DNA from: Umbelopsis ramanniana AG
Lineage: Eukaryota; Mucoromycota; Umbelopsidomycetes; Umbelopsidales; Umbelopsidaceae
Reading direction: 5' to 3'
Assembly (NCBI RefSeq): GCF_025399195.1
Contig: NW_026252115.1
Coordinates: 124,001 to 188,000, forward strand
DNA: 64,000 bases
Shown: positions 1 through 11,800 of the stretch, piece after piece
How the letters are laid out: each line of letters begins with the position of its first letter
Numbering within the stretch: the first letter of the stretch is position 1
Position numbers and translations under genes: made by a program
The notes under the pieces: generated by a model
The model's database searches: none
Told to the model about the DNA's origin: nothing
The model's input: only the letters and a program-made list of their open reading frames with translations

Positions 1-57
1 GTACATTTTAGAATATGACCACCTTCAGGCAGATTTCATTTCCCTTCTTCTTCTTAC

Positions 58-1321
58 CAAGATAAATTCTACGGTACCGGCTCCAACATATCCTAGCTTT
101 CTTCCGATTTCTAAAGCGGCTGCTGTCATAGAATATCTGAGTTCCTCTGACATTTCTGGGCAGGGAGTTTCCTAAGGCATTGAAAGTCAATATCTATGTT
201 GGTGCTTTACGGCCATGATATCACTCTCTCCCTACCTCAACGATTTTTTGATGCCGTCGCTGTATAGAGCAATCACGCTCATTAATATGGTATATGTTGC
301 CGTACTGATCACCAAAAATCTGAACCTAAAAAATATGGATAGGATGTACTCAGCATATGGTCGGGGCCCCAAATCTCCATGTGAATGTCGACATATACCT
401 CAACGTGTCTGACGCTTGTAAAGTACTTTTCGATCAGAAGTTGCTCAGAGCCAAACGCACGAAGGGATTCACCTTTAGCAGCCTCAATCTCGCTCTTCAA
501 ACTACATCGAGTCAATCGACATGAATGGACGTTCAAGCACAACAAAATGGATGCAACCTACTTGTCAGCATTGTAAACAGTTCTCATGCCTTTGCCACCA
601 CCTCCAGCAGAAGCCTTCAATAGCACAGGGAATTCTAAACACCAACTGGATGAGTCTACACCCTTATCTCCTTCGTCGTATCTCATCATTTTGCATTCAT
701 ACCTATGCCCAATGCAGCTTTCGTCAAAGTGTCCAACGATTGGTCGTCACCGTTGTATCCAGGAATGACAGGCACCTTTGGAGCATGCTCTGTCAGAAAT
801 CTCTTTGCGCTGATCTATTGTGTAGGTTGTCAGACAATGATTGTTGACATCGATTTGTGCGGCCTTTGAACTCATCAAGCTCTAATTTATGTACCTTGTC
901 TCCAAGAATACGAATGGATTCAGGTGTTGGACCGATAAAGATGATGCCAGCTTTAGCAACCTGCTCAGCGAATTCTGCATTTTCAGACAAAAAGCCGTAT
1001 CCAGGATGAATAGCGTTCGCTCCAGTCAACTTGGCAATCTCGATGATCTTGTCTCCTCTTAAATAAGACTCGGAAGCAAGAGAACCACCTAAATGGCAAG
1101 CCTGGTCTGCCATTTTGACGAAACGGGCATTGGCATCGCTAATGAAAAGGGGTTTCGAATGAGCTGACTGTTTTGTGAGTGTCCGACAACGTAGCTGACT
1201 GTGGTTTTTACCTGTCCGAAAAGACGGCGACAGTTGAAATGCCCATACGGTGGCATGTGGTGATAACACGGCAAGCGATCTCGCCGCGGTTAGCAATCAA
1301 TACCTTTGTTATAGCAGTCAT
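58..1321 (-). CDS. mccA: Methylcrotonoyl-CoA carboxylase alpha subunit, biotin carboxylase domain (3' end outside window)
   Basis: Biotin-dependent carboxylase subunit of leucine catabolism that carboxylates biotin using ATP and bicarbonate; normally mitochondrial. Seven exons can be joined in frame (1321-1212, 1138-895, 814-703, 634-562, 501-399, 325-236, 171-58), giving 282 residues before the window edge. Visible motifs: [13 protein letters not shown] at the N-terminus, [15 protein letters not shown], the ATP-grasp glycine loop [22 protein letters not shown] across an intron, [12 protein letters not shown] and [11 protein letters not shown]. The biotinyl domain lies beyond base 1. I prefer MCC over propionyl- or acetyl-CoA carboxylase from the spacing and PGYNGDDQ-type sequence, but this is not decisive. 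Start ATG at 1321 has a stop upstream in frame, so the model begins [14 protein letters not shown] with no mitochondrial presequence; an unseen upstream exon is possible. A TATATAAG box lies about 48 bp upstream. Confidence 0.88.
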
Positions 1322-1368
1322 TGCGGAGGAGAGTAGACGAGAGGCATACAGGGCACAAGGTTCATAAA

Positions 1369-1376
1369 CTTATATA
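1369..1376 (-). promoter_or_regulatory. TATA box of the methylcrotonoyl-CoA carboxylase gene
   Basis: TATATAAG on the minus strand, about 48 bp before the ATG at 1321. The spacing fits a short leader and argues against a long 5' exon upstream. Confidence 0.5.
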
Positions 1377-1381
1377 CTATT

Positions 1382-2105
1382 CTGGGCCTGGGAAACACGC
1401 GTGAGCTGAATCAATGGCAGGCTTCTCTCTTACCCCGCAACTGTTCGTGATAGCAGACAACGCTTTATTTTCATCATATAAATGTTTGGGGTCTTGATTA
1501 ACTGCTCCAGTCGCTGTAGTATGCAAAGACATTAACATCGATTGCAGAGGAATAATATGTGACATTATTGTGCGTACTTCCAATCACTTTGCCGACTTTA
1601 TTGGGATGTCGCTTGAGCAAACTACTTGTACCATCTCAGACTCAAAGCTCACGTTGAGCCAAACTCCTCGCATTGGCTTTTGATTGTCCGACATCTACCC
1701 CAGGCTCTCGCATTGTGTTATCGATGTCCTTTCAATATGACTAAAATGATGTACGAGGTCTGAACTAAAGGTTCACATCATTAAGAATTATCATCAAGTT
1801 ATTCCTTTTGTTTCTGAATAAATATGCTGCTGATTTAGCACGAATTGATTTATCTGACTTCTTCCAACATGTCCTAATATCACAGCAACAAGCACACTTA
1901 TGACTACACAGGTAGCAAATTTCAGATGTATACCGATGGATCGAAGAATGCCAATAGATTAATTTCTAGCTCTGGAAATTGAAATTACCAAAAAGTTAAA
2001 GGGGTTGGATCAAAGTGTAATGTTAAGTATCACCGGAGGGCAAGAAGTTGGACCAGTCTAAAGTATCCTCAGAACATCTCAGAGTAAGCCTAGCCAGATC
2101 TACAT
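1382..2105. other. Intergenic, no gene seen
   Basis: About 720 bp of AT-rich sequence between the carboxylase promoter and the 3' end of the inositol oxygenase gene. Only short, low-quality ORFs occur and no repeats or RNA genes were recognised. Confidence 0.6.
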
Positions 2106-3105
2106 CTACCATGCAATAGTATCCGGGAAATACTCTGCAATAAGTTCTTGATAGAAAGGCTTTAGATCCTCTACATTAGGCTCCTCGTCAGCCTTGGAGT
2201 ATAAGTCATATTGATTAAATGTCTTGACCCATTTCATATTCTCAACGTCTTCGTTGTTCATCAACCAATCGTACGCTCCGTTGGTATGGCAGGAATAAAA
2301 CGAATGATAACGGATAATAAACAGAGCTTGGGTGGGAAGATATGGCTTGCACACATGATATAAATATTCGTCGTGACCGAAGCTCATATGGACATTATCC
2401 AGTCCACAGTTAGGTGAATAGATGCCATACTTGGTTGTCAACTTGGAATTATGAATGTCAGGATTGCCGGCAAAGTAGTTCGGATATACAATCTCGTCCG
2501 AATATTGGCATCCGACAGGGAACGTATCACCCACGACCTAAAAGTGTGTTGAGTTGGGAGGACCTTACGCTGGAGCACATTGAATTTCATTCGACTTACC
2601 GTCCATTGTGGCTCTCCAAGGAAGAATAAATATTTGCCAAGATCGTGGATGAGACAAGTAAGAACCATCCATCGAGGCTGTCCATCTCTTCTTGCAGCTT
2701 CTGCTGACTGCAGCAAATGGGCAATTTGACTTAGAGAAGTATCTGGATCAGACTCATCGACTAGTTCATTAAGCTTCTCCATCGCTTCCCATATACCCAT
2801 GCGAGTCTTGTCAAGCTTTGTGTAGTCTGCTTTCTTCTCAAGTACATGTTGCAAAGTTTGCTTTCTAGAAGAGGATGCATCAATATAGGGTGAGCTTGGT
2901 CAGTCGTATGGCGTCCTCAAGACACGTACTCATGATTCTCCTTGTAGAATTTGGCTACAGTCGGCTGCTGTTCCATGGCGACTTCATAGTCTCGGAAAGC
3001 CGTGGTCTGCTTTGAAGACTTGTTTGCGCCGTATTTTGTCTTTAGGAACTCTTCCCATGCTTCGCTGACTTTCGCCGCTTCTGACAGATTGTTGACAATT
3101 CTCAT
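2106..3105 (-). CDS. MIOX: Inositol oxygenase (MIOX)
   Basis: Non-haem di-iron enzyme opening myo-inositol to D-glucuronate (EC 1.13.99.1), cytosolic, first step of inositol catabolism. Three exons (3105-2930, 2864-2600, 2537-2106) give 290 residues, close to the 285 of the human enzyme. Family motifs are intact: [19 protein letters not shown], the HD-type metal motif in [56 protein letters not shown] and [17 protein letters not shown]; the protein ends in the usual Trp. An upstream in-frame TTG at 3141 is not used as start because the TATA box at 3161-3169 would leave almost no leader; ATG 3105 lies 56 bp below it. The first intron uses a GTACGT donor that keeps the frame. Confidence 0.95.
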
Positions 3106-3160
3106 GATGGATGTATCAAGAGTTGAGAGGCAAATAGCCAACAGCGAGTGCAGCCCTGCC

Positions 3161-3169
3161 CTATTTATA
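3161..3169 (-). promoter_or_regulatory. TATA box of MIOX
   Basis: TATAAATAG on the minus strand, 56 bp upstream of the ATG at 3105. It helps to decide the start codon. Confidence 0.6.
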
Positions 3170-3221
3170 TGCGCGACAGTCTCACGGTAACGTGAGCTGT
3201 CGTTTCGTATTGCTTCTTTTG

Positions 3222-3527
3222 TTAGTCTAAAAGGGACCGGAAAGCTAAAGTCGGTATTGCATCCCTCCGCAGGTTGGTGTAGCTGTTCATATCCTCAAAG
3301 ACATTGACGTTTGGCTTATTACAATATTCCTCACCCTTCACTTTACCTATGTGTATCCGACACAAAGATGTGTCATCTGCGCCCTCTAAACTATAGTGTG
3401 CTCTAGAACTGCTAAACTCAAGGTGCATCAAAGTTTGGTCTGTTCCGAACAACCCGTCCATAACTTTAACGAGTGTTGATCTGGAAAATCCGATACCTGA
3501 AGTAGCAAATATACTACATTCGTACAA
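3222..3527 (-). CDS. Hypothetical ORF, 101 aa, doubtful
   Basis: An ATG-to-stop reading frame upstream of MIOX, beginning MYECSIFATSGIGFSRST. I recognise no domain, signal peptide or membrane segment. It sits in the 5' flank of MIOX on the same strand and could be chance, a relic, or one exon of an unrecognised gene. The rest of the 3170-3644 interval holds nothing else. Confidence 0.15.
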   Translation of the reverse strand: MYECSIFATSGIGFSRSTLVKVMDGLFGTDQTLMHLEFSSSRAHYSLEGADDTSLCRIHIGKVKGEEYCNKPNVNVFEDMNSYTNLRRDAIPTLAFRSLLD

Positions 3528-3644
3528 CGCCTATTCCAAACATGCCATGCATCTACGCTTCGATCCGACCAGCATCATTTTTTATAAAAAATCGAGTATT
3601 AAGCAACCAAAAATACAATTTACAATGTAGTGTGAAATAGATAT

Positions 3645-3999
3645 TCAAACGCCCTTTGGTCGCACGGGCTTGCCATCGTTCACGCGAGGTTGCTCTCCGA
3701 GGACAACTGCGTAAGAAAAAGACAAGGGTTAATTATCATATTGCATTCCCCGTTTGCTTCACAGGTCGACGGGTCATCCAAGCCTCGGATATTTCATCCC
3801 GCAACTGTGTTATTAACCATGTATAGGTAGATTCTTACGTCGCTTATAAAGAATGTAGCTAGTCGTGACAATGAAGGGCACAGTGACAATTATAGTTCGC
3901 AATCTGTAAAACGTGGCATCAGCTATCTCGACTTCAGTACATGGCTGCAGTAATGCTAGTCAAGTACCTCTTGGCTCCAGGTGACAGCTTTTGTGCCAT
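3645..3999 (-). CDS. Small single-pass membrane protein, 52 aa, function unknown
   Basis: A three-exon gene found from splice signals (3999-3968, 3903-3839, 3706-3645). Donors are GTACTT and GTAAGA and acceptors TTACAG and ACGCAG; the joined frame is exactly 53 codons with the stop. The protein starts MAQKLSPGAKR, has one hydrophobic helix of about 20 residues (TIIVTVPFIVTTSYILYKR) and a basic tail ending PVRPKGV. Positive charge on both sides of the helix, and the YKR-L-GE pattern just after it, resemble small fungal mitochondrial or ER membrane proteins, but I cannot name the family. It is convergent with nothing and lies downstream of the F-box/WD gene on the same strand. Confidence 0.7.
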
Positions 4000-4216
4000 A
4001 TTAGTGGTATGTTCAAGAGAAAAATTAAAACAAGCAATTGCACAGCTAACAACAGCTGTGACTTGTCTTTCAGGCACAGCATTGGAAAATTGAATGCATT
4101 TCTTTCTTTCAAACAAAGACCACAATGGGTTTTATTAAACAAGACTGTTCCCAAGGAACAATCGGTGGAAAGCAAATAAACTCAAAAAAACTTGTATCAA
4201 CTCTATCTATCGGGTG

Positions 4217-7009
4217 CTAAACTTCACCCATACTGAGCTTCAGGACATATTGCAGCTCTTCGTCATCTTCATCCTCGACGTATCTACTGGCAGCAGGACG
4301 GGACGGAGCCTGCTCTAGGATGCGGCCTGGGTTAGAATCACTCCAACTGCTGGGTATACTATTCTTTGCGCTTCCAATAGATGGCCACTCAGTGGGGTCA
4401 TCCAAGGCCTGATAAAGCTCTCTATCATCCGTGACGCTGGTTGATTCTGAAAACAACGACAGAGAGTCGTTGGAAGGTGTAGCGTCACCTTCATCGTTTG
4501 AAACCCGGTCACTACTTTGCTCATGCTTGGCAGATTCTAAGCTTGCAATCACTGCCTGCATGAGCTCCTCATCTTCTTCAGTGCCTTTGTCGTGGTCATC
4601 CTTGATCTGAACAACAGGTGTAGCCTGCACGCTGGCTTCCTCGGAGAGCATGATGGCGTACTCCAGTGCTTCTGTATCGGAAAGACCAAGTGTCAGTTTC
4701 TGAATGGTACGAGTTTCTTCTTCCATGGCTTTTCGTTCATCGGCTATTCTCGACTTGGATTCATTCATCGCTTCATGAATTTCGGCTTGCAGCTGTCCTC
4801 TGGAAGAATACAAGTTGCCGGCGTTATTGGACTTTTTGGGTCGAAGCTTCCGTCTGCTCAGTAGCTGCTTGTCAGGTGAAAAGTCCCAAGATTTAATTTG
4901 GTTGCCAATGATGGCGACACCAACATAATCCGTACAGATAATCTTCCTGACGGAAAACAAATCCATGTCCGTACGATCTACCGGGGCATTACGCGGTATT
5001 TTGTTATGTAAAATCTTGATATTGACACCGCTTATTGGATCCCAAATCTTAATCCAGCCGTCAGTACTACAAAACAGAAAAGCAGTAAGCAAAAGTACTT
5101 GTCATAAGACTGACACCCGCATGAACTTACCTTCCAGTAACCACTTTGCAAGCATCAAGGTAGATAGCACTAATGGCAGTATGATGGCCATGAATGGTGG
5201 TAAGAGGCATAGTAGCTTTGGTAGACACCGAATCCATGTCGAACAAGCATACATTTCCATTTTCATCGCCACTGGCAAGGATTCTGATTGTTACGCTGGG
5301 GAACAATTCATTGCTGGTAACGACTGGGAAATTGGATGCAGCTATGATGTCTTGTTGATGTCTAGATTGCCTGACATTTGCTTTAGGAGGCGTGGGTTCC
5401 TCTTCATTAGCGGATGTCGCCTCTTTATCCCATTGTATGCACGTAATTTTGGCGGTACTATTAGGATTCTCGAACACAGCTTGACGTTGACCATCGGAAG
5501 CGCTGTATTTGTAGATTCGTGAACAGTTGGAATACTGAACAATGAGAAACTCATGCTCATCATCATAAAGAATTTCCATGATGGGCATATCCTCGCCTGG
5601 CGGGGTTACTCCAAAATCTGGAAGTTGAGAATACACCGGTGCGGCATCTTGACCACCTTCGTACACGTGCCTGTGACCATTGGCATTTCTTGCAGCCGTC
5701 AGTACAGCAACCACATCAACATTCCACACGAGCGTGCTACCATCGGTACAGCCTGCAATGATTCTTTTACGGGAATCCACACATATTTTGGTAACAGCAG
5801 ACCTGGCTCCTGTTGCACAAATATTTCGTCAGTATGCCATCTTTTATTAACGTGTGAGTATCGTCGAACTTACCCAGTAAATTGCCGACACAGCGTCCCG
5901 ATGCAATATCCCAAATCTTGACAATTCCATCTTGACCACCACTTAACACAACATTGTGTAGCGTAGATGATGTAGTAACTGCCGTCACTGGGCCCTCGTG
6001 AAAATCGGTAAACCTTTTCAACTGTCGGCCGCTTGTTGATATAGTTCTGGTTGTAATGGTGAGGTATCCATCGAAATGGCCCCATATGATCTGATGGCCA
6101 TCCATCTTCATGGACGATACAGGAGATGGTTCGGCATCTTCATGACCGAAGATGGCAATTCGATCTGTCTTTCCGGTGGATGGGTCGGATTTGGTCGCCA
6201 TAGCTAGTAATTTAGGTAGATATGAATATACAAACTTTGACAATGCAGAGATCGCCTGTGCATACCTCTGCCCAAAGTTCCCGAAAGCATCCAAGAATTC
6301 TGAAAATTGACAAAGATATTGTCCAATGGGCCAATCTTCGGGTCGAAAACCAACACAGTGCCTCTGCCCTTCTCCCATTTCCTACGCCAAGACATCAATG
6401 ATCCGTTCTTTGAACAATGACAGACGCCGAAGATAATAATTACCTGTGTAAATGAGTTCTCAAGACATATTCTGACTTCCATGAATCAGATGCTAGTCTT
6501 TTGAAGGGAGGAGCTCCGAAATAAGCTATAAACCCTTGACGCCCTGTGCAATTTTTAATATACATTTGGAATGAGTATACATCCGCCTTTCATGTCAACA
6601 GCTGAGCAAAAACCTACAGCATGTATCGTCCTTGACGATATGTCTCCAAAATTTACAGACTTGGGCCGCAAATATAAGAGAACTAGGGTCTAGTCGAGCA
6701 AAGATATGGATGAGGACCTCCATCGGCACATTATTAATCATGCACTTGGGTCTAAGGCGTAGGGATTATGGTGAGCAAAGGCAATGATTTGATTATGATA
6801 TCTCTCCAATATTAAATTACATACCTTTCATTTTCCAAAGTGTTGCTGCTAGAGCCCGCTTGTGCAATAGCAGGCTCATTGTGCTGCGGTTCATATTTAT
6901 CGATGCCATTCTGAAACTTTTTGGATTTTGCGTACTTTTGTTGCTTCTTTTGTTTTCTGATGTCAATGAATTGTTGTTGGTTGTATGTATCGTCAGAGTC
7001 AGAATGCAT
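4217..7009 (-). CDS. F-box / WD40 / ubiquitin-interacting-motif protein (Ufo1-like SCF substrate receptor)
   Basis: Predicted SCF ubiquitin-ligase adaptor of 791 residues from seven exons (7009-6825, 6751-6618, 6525-6444, 6381-6266, 6203-5874, 5809-5131, 5066-4217). The F-box is at about residues 68-110 (PMEVLIHIFARLDPSSL, then VCKFWRHIVKDD). WD-type repeats follow, with clear pieces VVLSGGQDGIVKIWD, RIIAGCTDGSTLVWN, ILASGDENGNVCLFD and STDGWIKIWD. The charged C-terminal third carries three UIM-like helices: ALEYAIMLSEEAS (about 634-650), EEDEELMQAVIASLES (about 673-690) and EELQYVLKLSMGEV at the C-terminus. F-box plus WD repeats plus three UIMs is the plan of budding-yeast Ufo1, so turnover of a phosphorylated nuclear or cytosolic substrate is plausible. 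A TATAAAG box at 7078-7084 supports the ATG at 7009. Confidence 0.85.
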
Positions 7010-7077
7010 GAAATAGCTGATGAAGCAAAAAAGCGTTTGCAAATGGGGTTGACCAAAAAGTCAAAAAGAGATCTCGA

Positions 7078-7084
7078 CTTTATA
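7078..7084 (-). promoter_or_regulatory. TATA box of the F-box/WD40 gene
   Basis: TATAAAG on the minus strand, about 70 bp before the ATG. The 7010-7549 interval is the divergent promoter region shared with VPS60; nothing else was recognised in it. Confidence 0.45.
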
Positions 7085-7549
7085 ATTTGAGACCAGACAG
7101 GGAAATGTACGAACTGCATTACGGCGTGCACGTGATTTAAATGGGTGGACATCGGATAGCTGCAAGCTATTGTACTTACAAAACTTAGAACCAATATAGA
7201 GAAGCGTAAATATTACAATTTAAAACGGTTGACTCTAAAAGCAAGTAAGATGTCTATGGAAGTTATAAAAACAATGCAATAGCGTTGTAGCAAAAAGAAG
7301 GAATGCTCAAAAATTGCAGTAAAGCTGTTCTTCCACCCAGTAGCAGTCTACGTCAACGACAGCATTGATTGCAGACAACACGCATTGTATATCATACTTT
7401 TATCCATGATGATAATTAACATACATAGCTAGCAATGGCTTGAATAGCCATCACATCATCACATTGCTCCACGTGACCGCCAAGTCGCTTGGGTGCCTAT
7501 TCCTCGATTCTTTGGAGGTCCACGGGTTCAGTACTATTCTCTTGGCTCC

Positions 7550-8640
7550 ATGAACAGAATCTTTGGTACATCAAAAAAGGTTCCAAAAGCAACGCTTACA
7601 GACGCAATAGCATCGGTAAGTTGAATGCAACGAGAGCAACGTGTAGGATTATCGACCTTACTGATTTTTCATCGCACGCTTTGATAGACCGACGTGCGAT
7701 CGGATGCCATTGAAGTCAAGATCCGAAAGCTTGATGCTGAACTTACGAGATATCGCGACCAAATGAAAAAAATGAGGGAGGGTCCGGCAAAGGTATGTGC
7801 TTTTTTCCATCTTCTTTGAAAAGCACGTCGTGAATAACCCAGTATATGATACACAGAAATCTGTTCAACAAAAAGCGCTGCGAGTTCTCAAACAACGAAA
7901 ACTGTATGTATGATCTTTACATATCCTTGTGCACATCCAAGTCATGCTGATCTTTTTTTATATACGTTGATAGATATGAGAGTCAAAGGGACAACCTTCA
8001 ACAGCAGTCGTTTAATATGGAACAAGCGCAAATGACGAATGATAACTTGCGAAATGTTATGACGACTGTCGATGCCATGCAGTCAGCCAACAAGGAAATG
8101 AAGAAACAGTATAAGAATGTCAATCTGGACAAACTAGACGTACGTTGCTACTTTCATGCTGCCCTAAAGTGATGACTCTCAGCGCCCCTATTAACAATGC
8201 GTCTTTACACAGCGTCTGCAAGATGAGATGGAAGACTTGATGGAACAAGCTAATGAAGTACAGGAATCCCTTGGACGATCATATAATCTCCCAGATGATG
8301 TGGATGAGGCTGACCTAGAAGCAGGTATGTAGCATAATGGCGAATAGTGTTGGCCATGTAGTTCACCAAACTTACATGACTATTGCTTCAGAACTGGATG
8401 CTCTGGGTGATGACCTCAATTTTGAGGAAGAGGACGTCCCATCCTACTTACAAGATAATGTCGAAGTACCCACTGGATTGAACTCAGAGAACGCAGATGT
8501 AAGAAATCAAATTATGCATGATAGCAATTAGATACACTCTACTGTGGCACTTTATTAATCTGTTCCACTTGTCACAGGGAAATGTACAAGTAGATGAATT
8601 TGGGCTTCCAATAGCGGCGGAAGCGCCCATGAAAGCATGA
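7550..8640 (+). CDS. VPS60: ESCRT-III accessory protein VPS60/CHMP5 (Snf7 family)
   Basis: Snf7-family protein acting late in ESCRT-III function at endosomes, where CHMP5/Vps60 binds the Vta1-Vps4 machinery. Seven exons (7550-7615, 7688-7792, 7857-7903, 7974-8139, 8213-8324, 8392-8498, 8578-8640) give 221 residues; human CHMP5 has 219. It starts [19 protein letters not shown], continues with the basic first helix ([19 protein letters not shown]), [14 protein letters not shown] and the acidic C-terminal helices ([16 protein letters not shown]). The N-terminal NRIFG and the PSYLQD segment near the end identify CHMP5 rather than other Snf7 proteins. The gene is convergent with SEC24, the stop codons being 170 bp apart. 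Confidence 0.95.
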
Positions 8641-8809
8641 TGTACATAGCTTTTTGTTTTTTTTCTTAAAAATCAGAAACCAGTGGAGGTTGATATGGAT
8701 GGTTTTTTTTCCTTATTATTTTCTCTCTTCGTTTCGTACCAAATAATATCCAATGCTACTCTCCGGTAGTATTAAGCGCTTAATGATGTACGTAAAACCG
8801 ATATGCCTG

Positions 8810-11800
8810 CTAGTAATAGCTGTTTTTCTTCACTTCTTCTTGGATTTGCCTGTGGATGACGCACATGTAGTCGACATATGTCTGCACTTCGGCGTTTCGA
8901 TCTTCTGCCATGTTGGTGGCAAACTCGAATTCTGTTCGATCGATTTCTTGCCTTACAATTCGAAGGCGGAGGTATCTAGGATGAGATGCCCTGATTTCCG
9001 TGATGAAAATTTGTAAGCGTTTTGAGAGCGGGTTATCCAAGGACGGTATATTTGTCTGTACACGGAAGGAAAGCGTTAACGAACGGAAGGTTGAATCTGA
9101 AGTCACTCTTGTTCAATGTACTTACCATATTTATGTCAATTGCATTCTTGTCTGCAACACCGAATATTTGCTGCAAAAACGAGGAATCAATCCTGCTTCC
9201 AAGCCAGAAGTATAGCTCGCATCCGTTATCTGCAGATAGGATTACTAGTGAGATTTTCTTCGTGATGGAAGGGTATTATGATCGAAACAGCAACTTACCC
9301 AATAGATATGCTCCTTTACTATCTAATCTTTCGTATGAATCCCTAACGGTTTTTGGATTTGCTCCATTCAAAAACTAAAGACATTGGTTAGTGCATCGAG
9401 TAACAGACTATGCTTTCTTAAAAAAGTGCTTACGTCTTCTGCGGCATCATGAATGGAAAACAGTCGCGGATATAAATGTATGCTCAGCGATCGGGGGCTC
9501 ATACCGCTGATGAGTTTCATGTCAACCACTCTAGTATCCGCAGTAATGTCGTTACCCACTAGTTCCCCAAAATTGATCAGTATTTGTACAATATGGTAGA
9601 AATAACTTTCTAAGTACGTACCTCCACGGAGAGCTTTAGATCTCAATAAGGCCGCCACATACACAGGAAGTAGTTTGTACGCTTCTGGGAGAATGAGTTG
9701 GCCAGGAGAGGTGGATGAAGCGCAGTTTGCGCGATAGGCAGACAAAATCTTGACGCACAATTCAGACAGCTTCTCTCTAATCTCTTTTCTTTGGATATGG
9801 AGTGCGTCATACATAGCTATAAACGAGGGTCACGCACAGAATGGCATTAGAGAATACTAGCTTACGCAAGGCGATATAATCGTAATGAAAACATACCTTT
9901 TTTGGCCAAGAAAGAGACTGTAGCCTCATGGTCACCTTGCCTGAAGACATCCGCAATATGCTCCGTAACCGGAATGTTGAGATTGTGTACGCGTACCCGC
10001 CTATGTCCATCCTTCGTAGTATACAGCAGGGCTGCTTGGAATGAAACTCCTCTATCATCCTCAAGTTTGCCATCGTGCTTCATAGAAATTGCAATCGCCT
10101 TATCTTCATCGATACCAGCCAACTCAACATCCGTGTAATTGGACATATAGAAACTACCATAATGTTCAAGGACTTGAAGACCTACACACCATAGTATTAG
10201 ATGATGATAACTACGTTGTAAGAGTTTATAAATGATATAAAAATTGTGTACTTACCATTAGTACATCGAATACGCATAACAGCGTCAAATCCACATTGTC
10301 GGTTGAGAACATGGGAGATATCGTAAAGTATTCTGTCAAAGTCGCCTGGGCCAAAGTTCTGGTAGTAGAATGTTTCACCACCCGTGGTCGACGATAACGC
10401 ACCTAACGTGGCGACATCCATGTACGATGATGGGAACAAGTAATTGTTGACGCAAACTGCGTTTTTGACACAGTCTTTAGCTAGGTTGTTGTAAACTTCG
10501 CCTTGGGGTACATACAGCTGCTTTTCTTTATCTGTATTACGCAGCGCAGCGTCATCGCGAGACTTCAAGGCACCTGGCCCACTGGTTGGCAAGGTTGATT
10601 GGAATAAATGCAAGTAACCACCAGACACAGACTACGATCAAAAAGAAAGGGAAACCCCTATGTTAATATTCCATGTAGGTGTCAACTTGTCATTCAGTAT
10701 CTGAAATGCCCACTTACCAAAGCTTCCATGCCACCTTGAACAGCCGACGAGTACATGGAATCACCACGCTGATTTTGAGCAAACATAGACGGTATGCTCT
10801 GGAGAAGCTCAGAAATGATGTCCCTAAAGCGACAGATGAATTATTACTACATGAACATAATAGCAAACAAAGAGATCAAGTCTGGATATTACTTTGAGTC
10901 CCAAGGATTCACAAGCATGCCGTCTTGCATAGGCACAAACATGTCTGTGAGGTCTCCTACAACAAGCATCTTGGCTTGCTCGCAATCAGGCTATAAGCAG
11001 TAACAAAGATAAATAAACCAAGTAGGCACTAACATAAGATGTAAAGTCATGAACATGGTTACTTACATGAAGATTATAGAAATGAACGCCGTAGTCATAA
11101 GTCATGATACCGACTCGAGCATTCTTTGGAAGCAACGAGGAACTTGGATCAAGATCGAACAATGACTTTCGTAAAATTTCACAAACTGTTGCCGTCATAC
11201 CGCTTCGAATTGCATTGGCTGATACGTCGATAGCGAATAAATGGCTGATGGAAGCTGGTGTTCTTGCCGAGTAATATAGGTCAGGCACTTCGAAATCCAC
11301 AGAACCAAATCGTAATTCTGGTCGCTGATCGAAATCCATGCGTCGGCCAGACACATCCAGATTTGAAAAATACGATGCAGGCACTGTGTTCAGCAATATA
11401 ACAAACCCATCATCAATACGGTTTCAATTAATGAAAAGGGACTATTCAGTCGATCCTTACCTTCGCTACTATGACCACAAATGTTGCAAACAAATCGGTT
11501 ACCACCTTGGGTGAAGCTACACCACGGGTTGATATAGGCTTTACATCTTGTGCATCGGACAGGGCCTTCCGGTCCATGATCCACTATTTGAATTGGCTCT
11601 TCCTCACGAGCGAGAGCTGCAAGTGGCTGAACAACAAGTCCGACTGGCACGGCTGACACATCGGCTAGCTCCTTATTCCGAGGCATGCTATTCGTGATAG
11701 ATCGCATAAAACGAGGATTGCAGTTTCCTTGATCCATAGCGAGAAAGTCGGTGGTGGACAATGGGATGTGTTCTCGATCACAGGTGCCAATGAACTTTCC

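Noticed and set aside
4965-5522. 185-aa plus-strand frame
   Set aside because: Shadow of the F-box/WD40 gene on the opposite strand; no recognisable domain.
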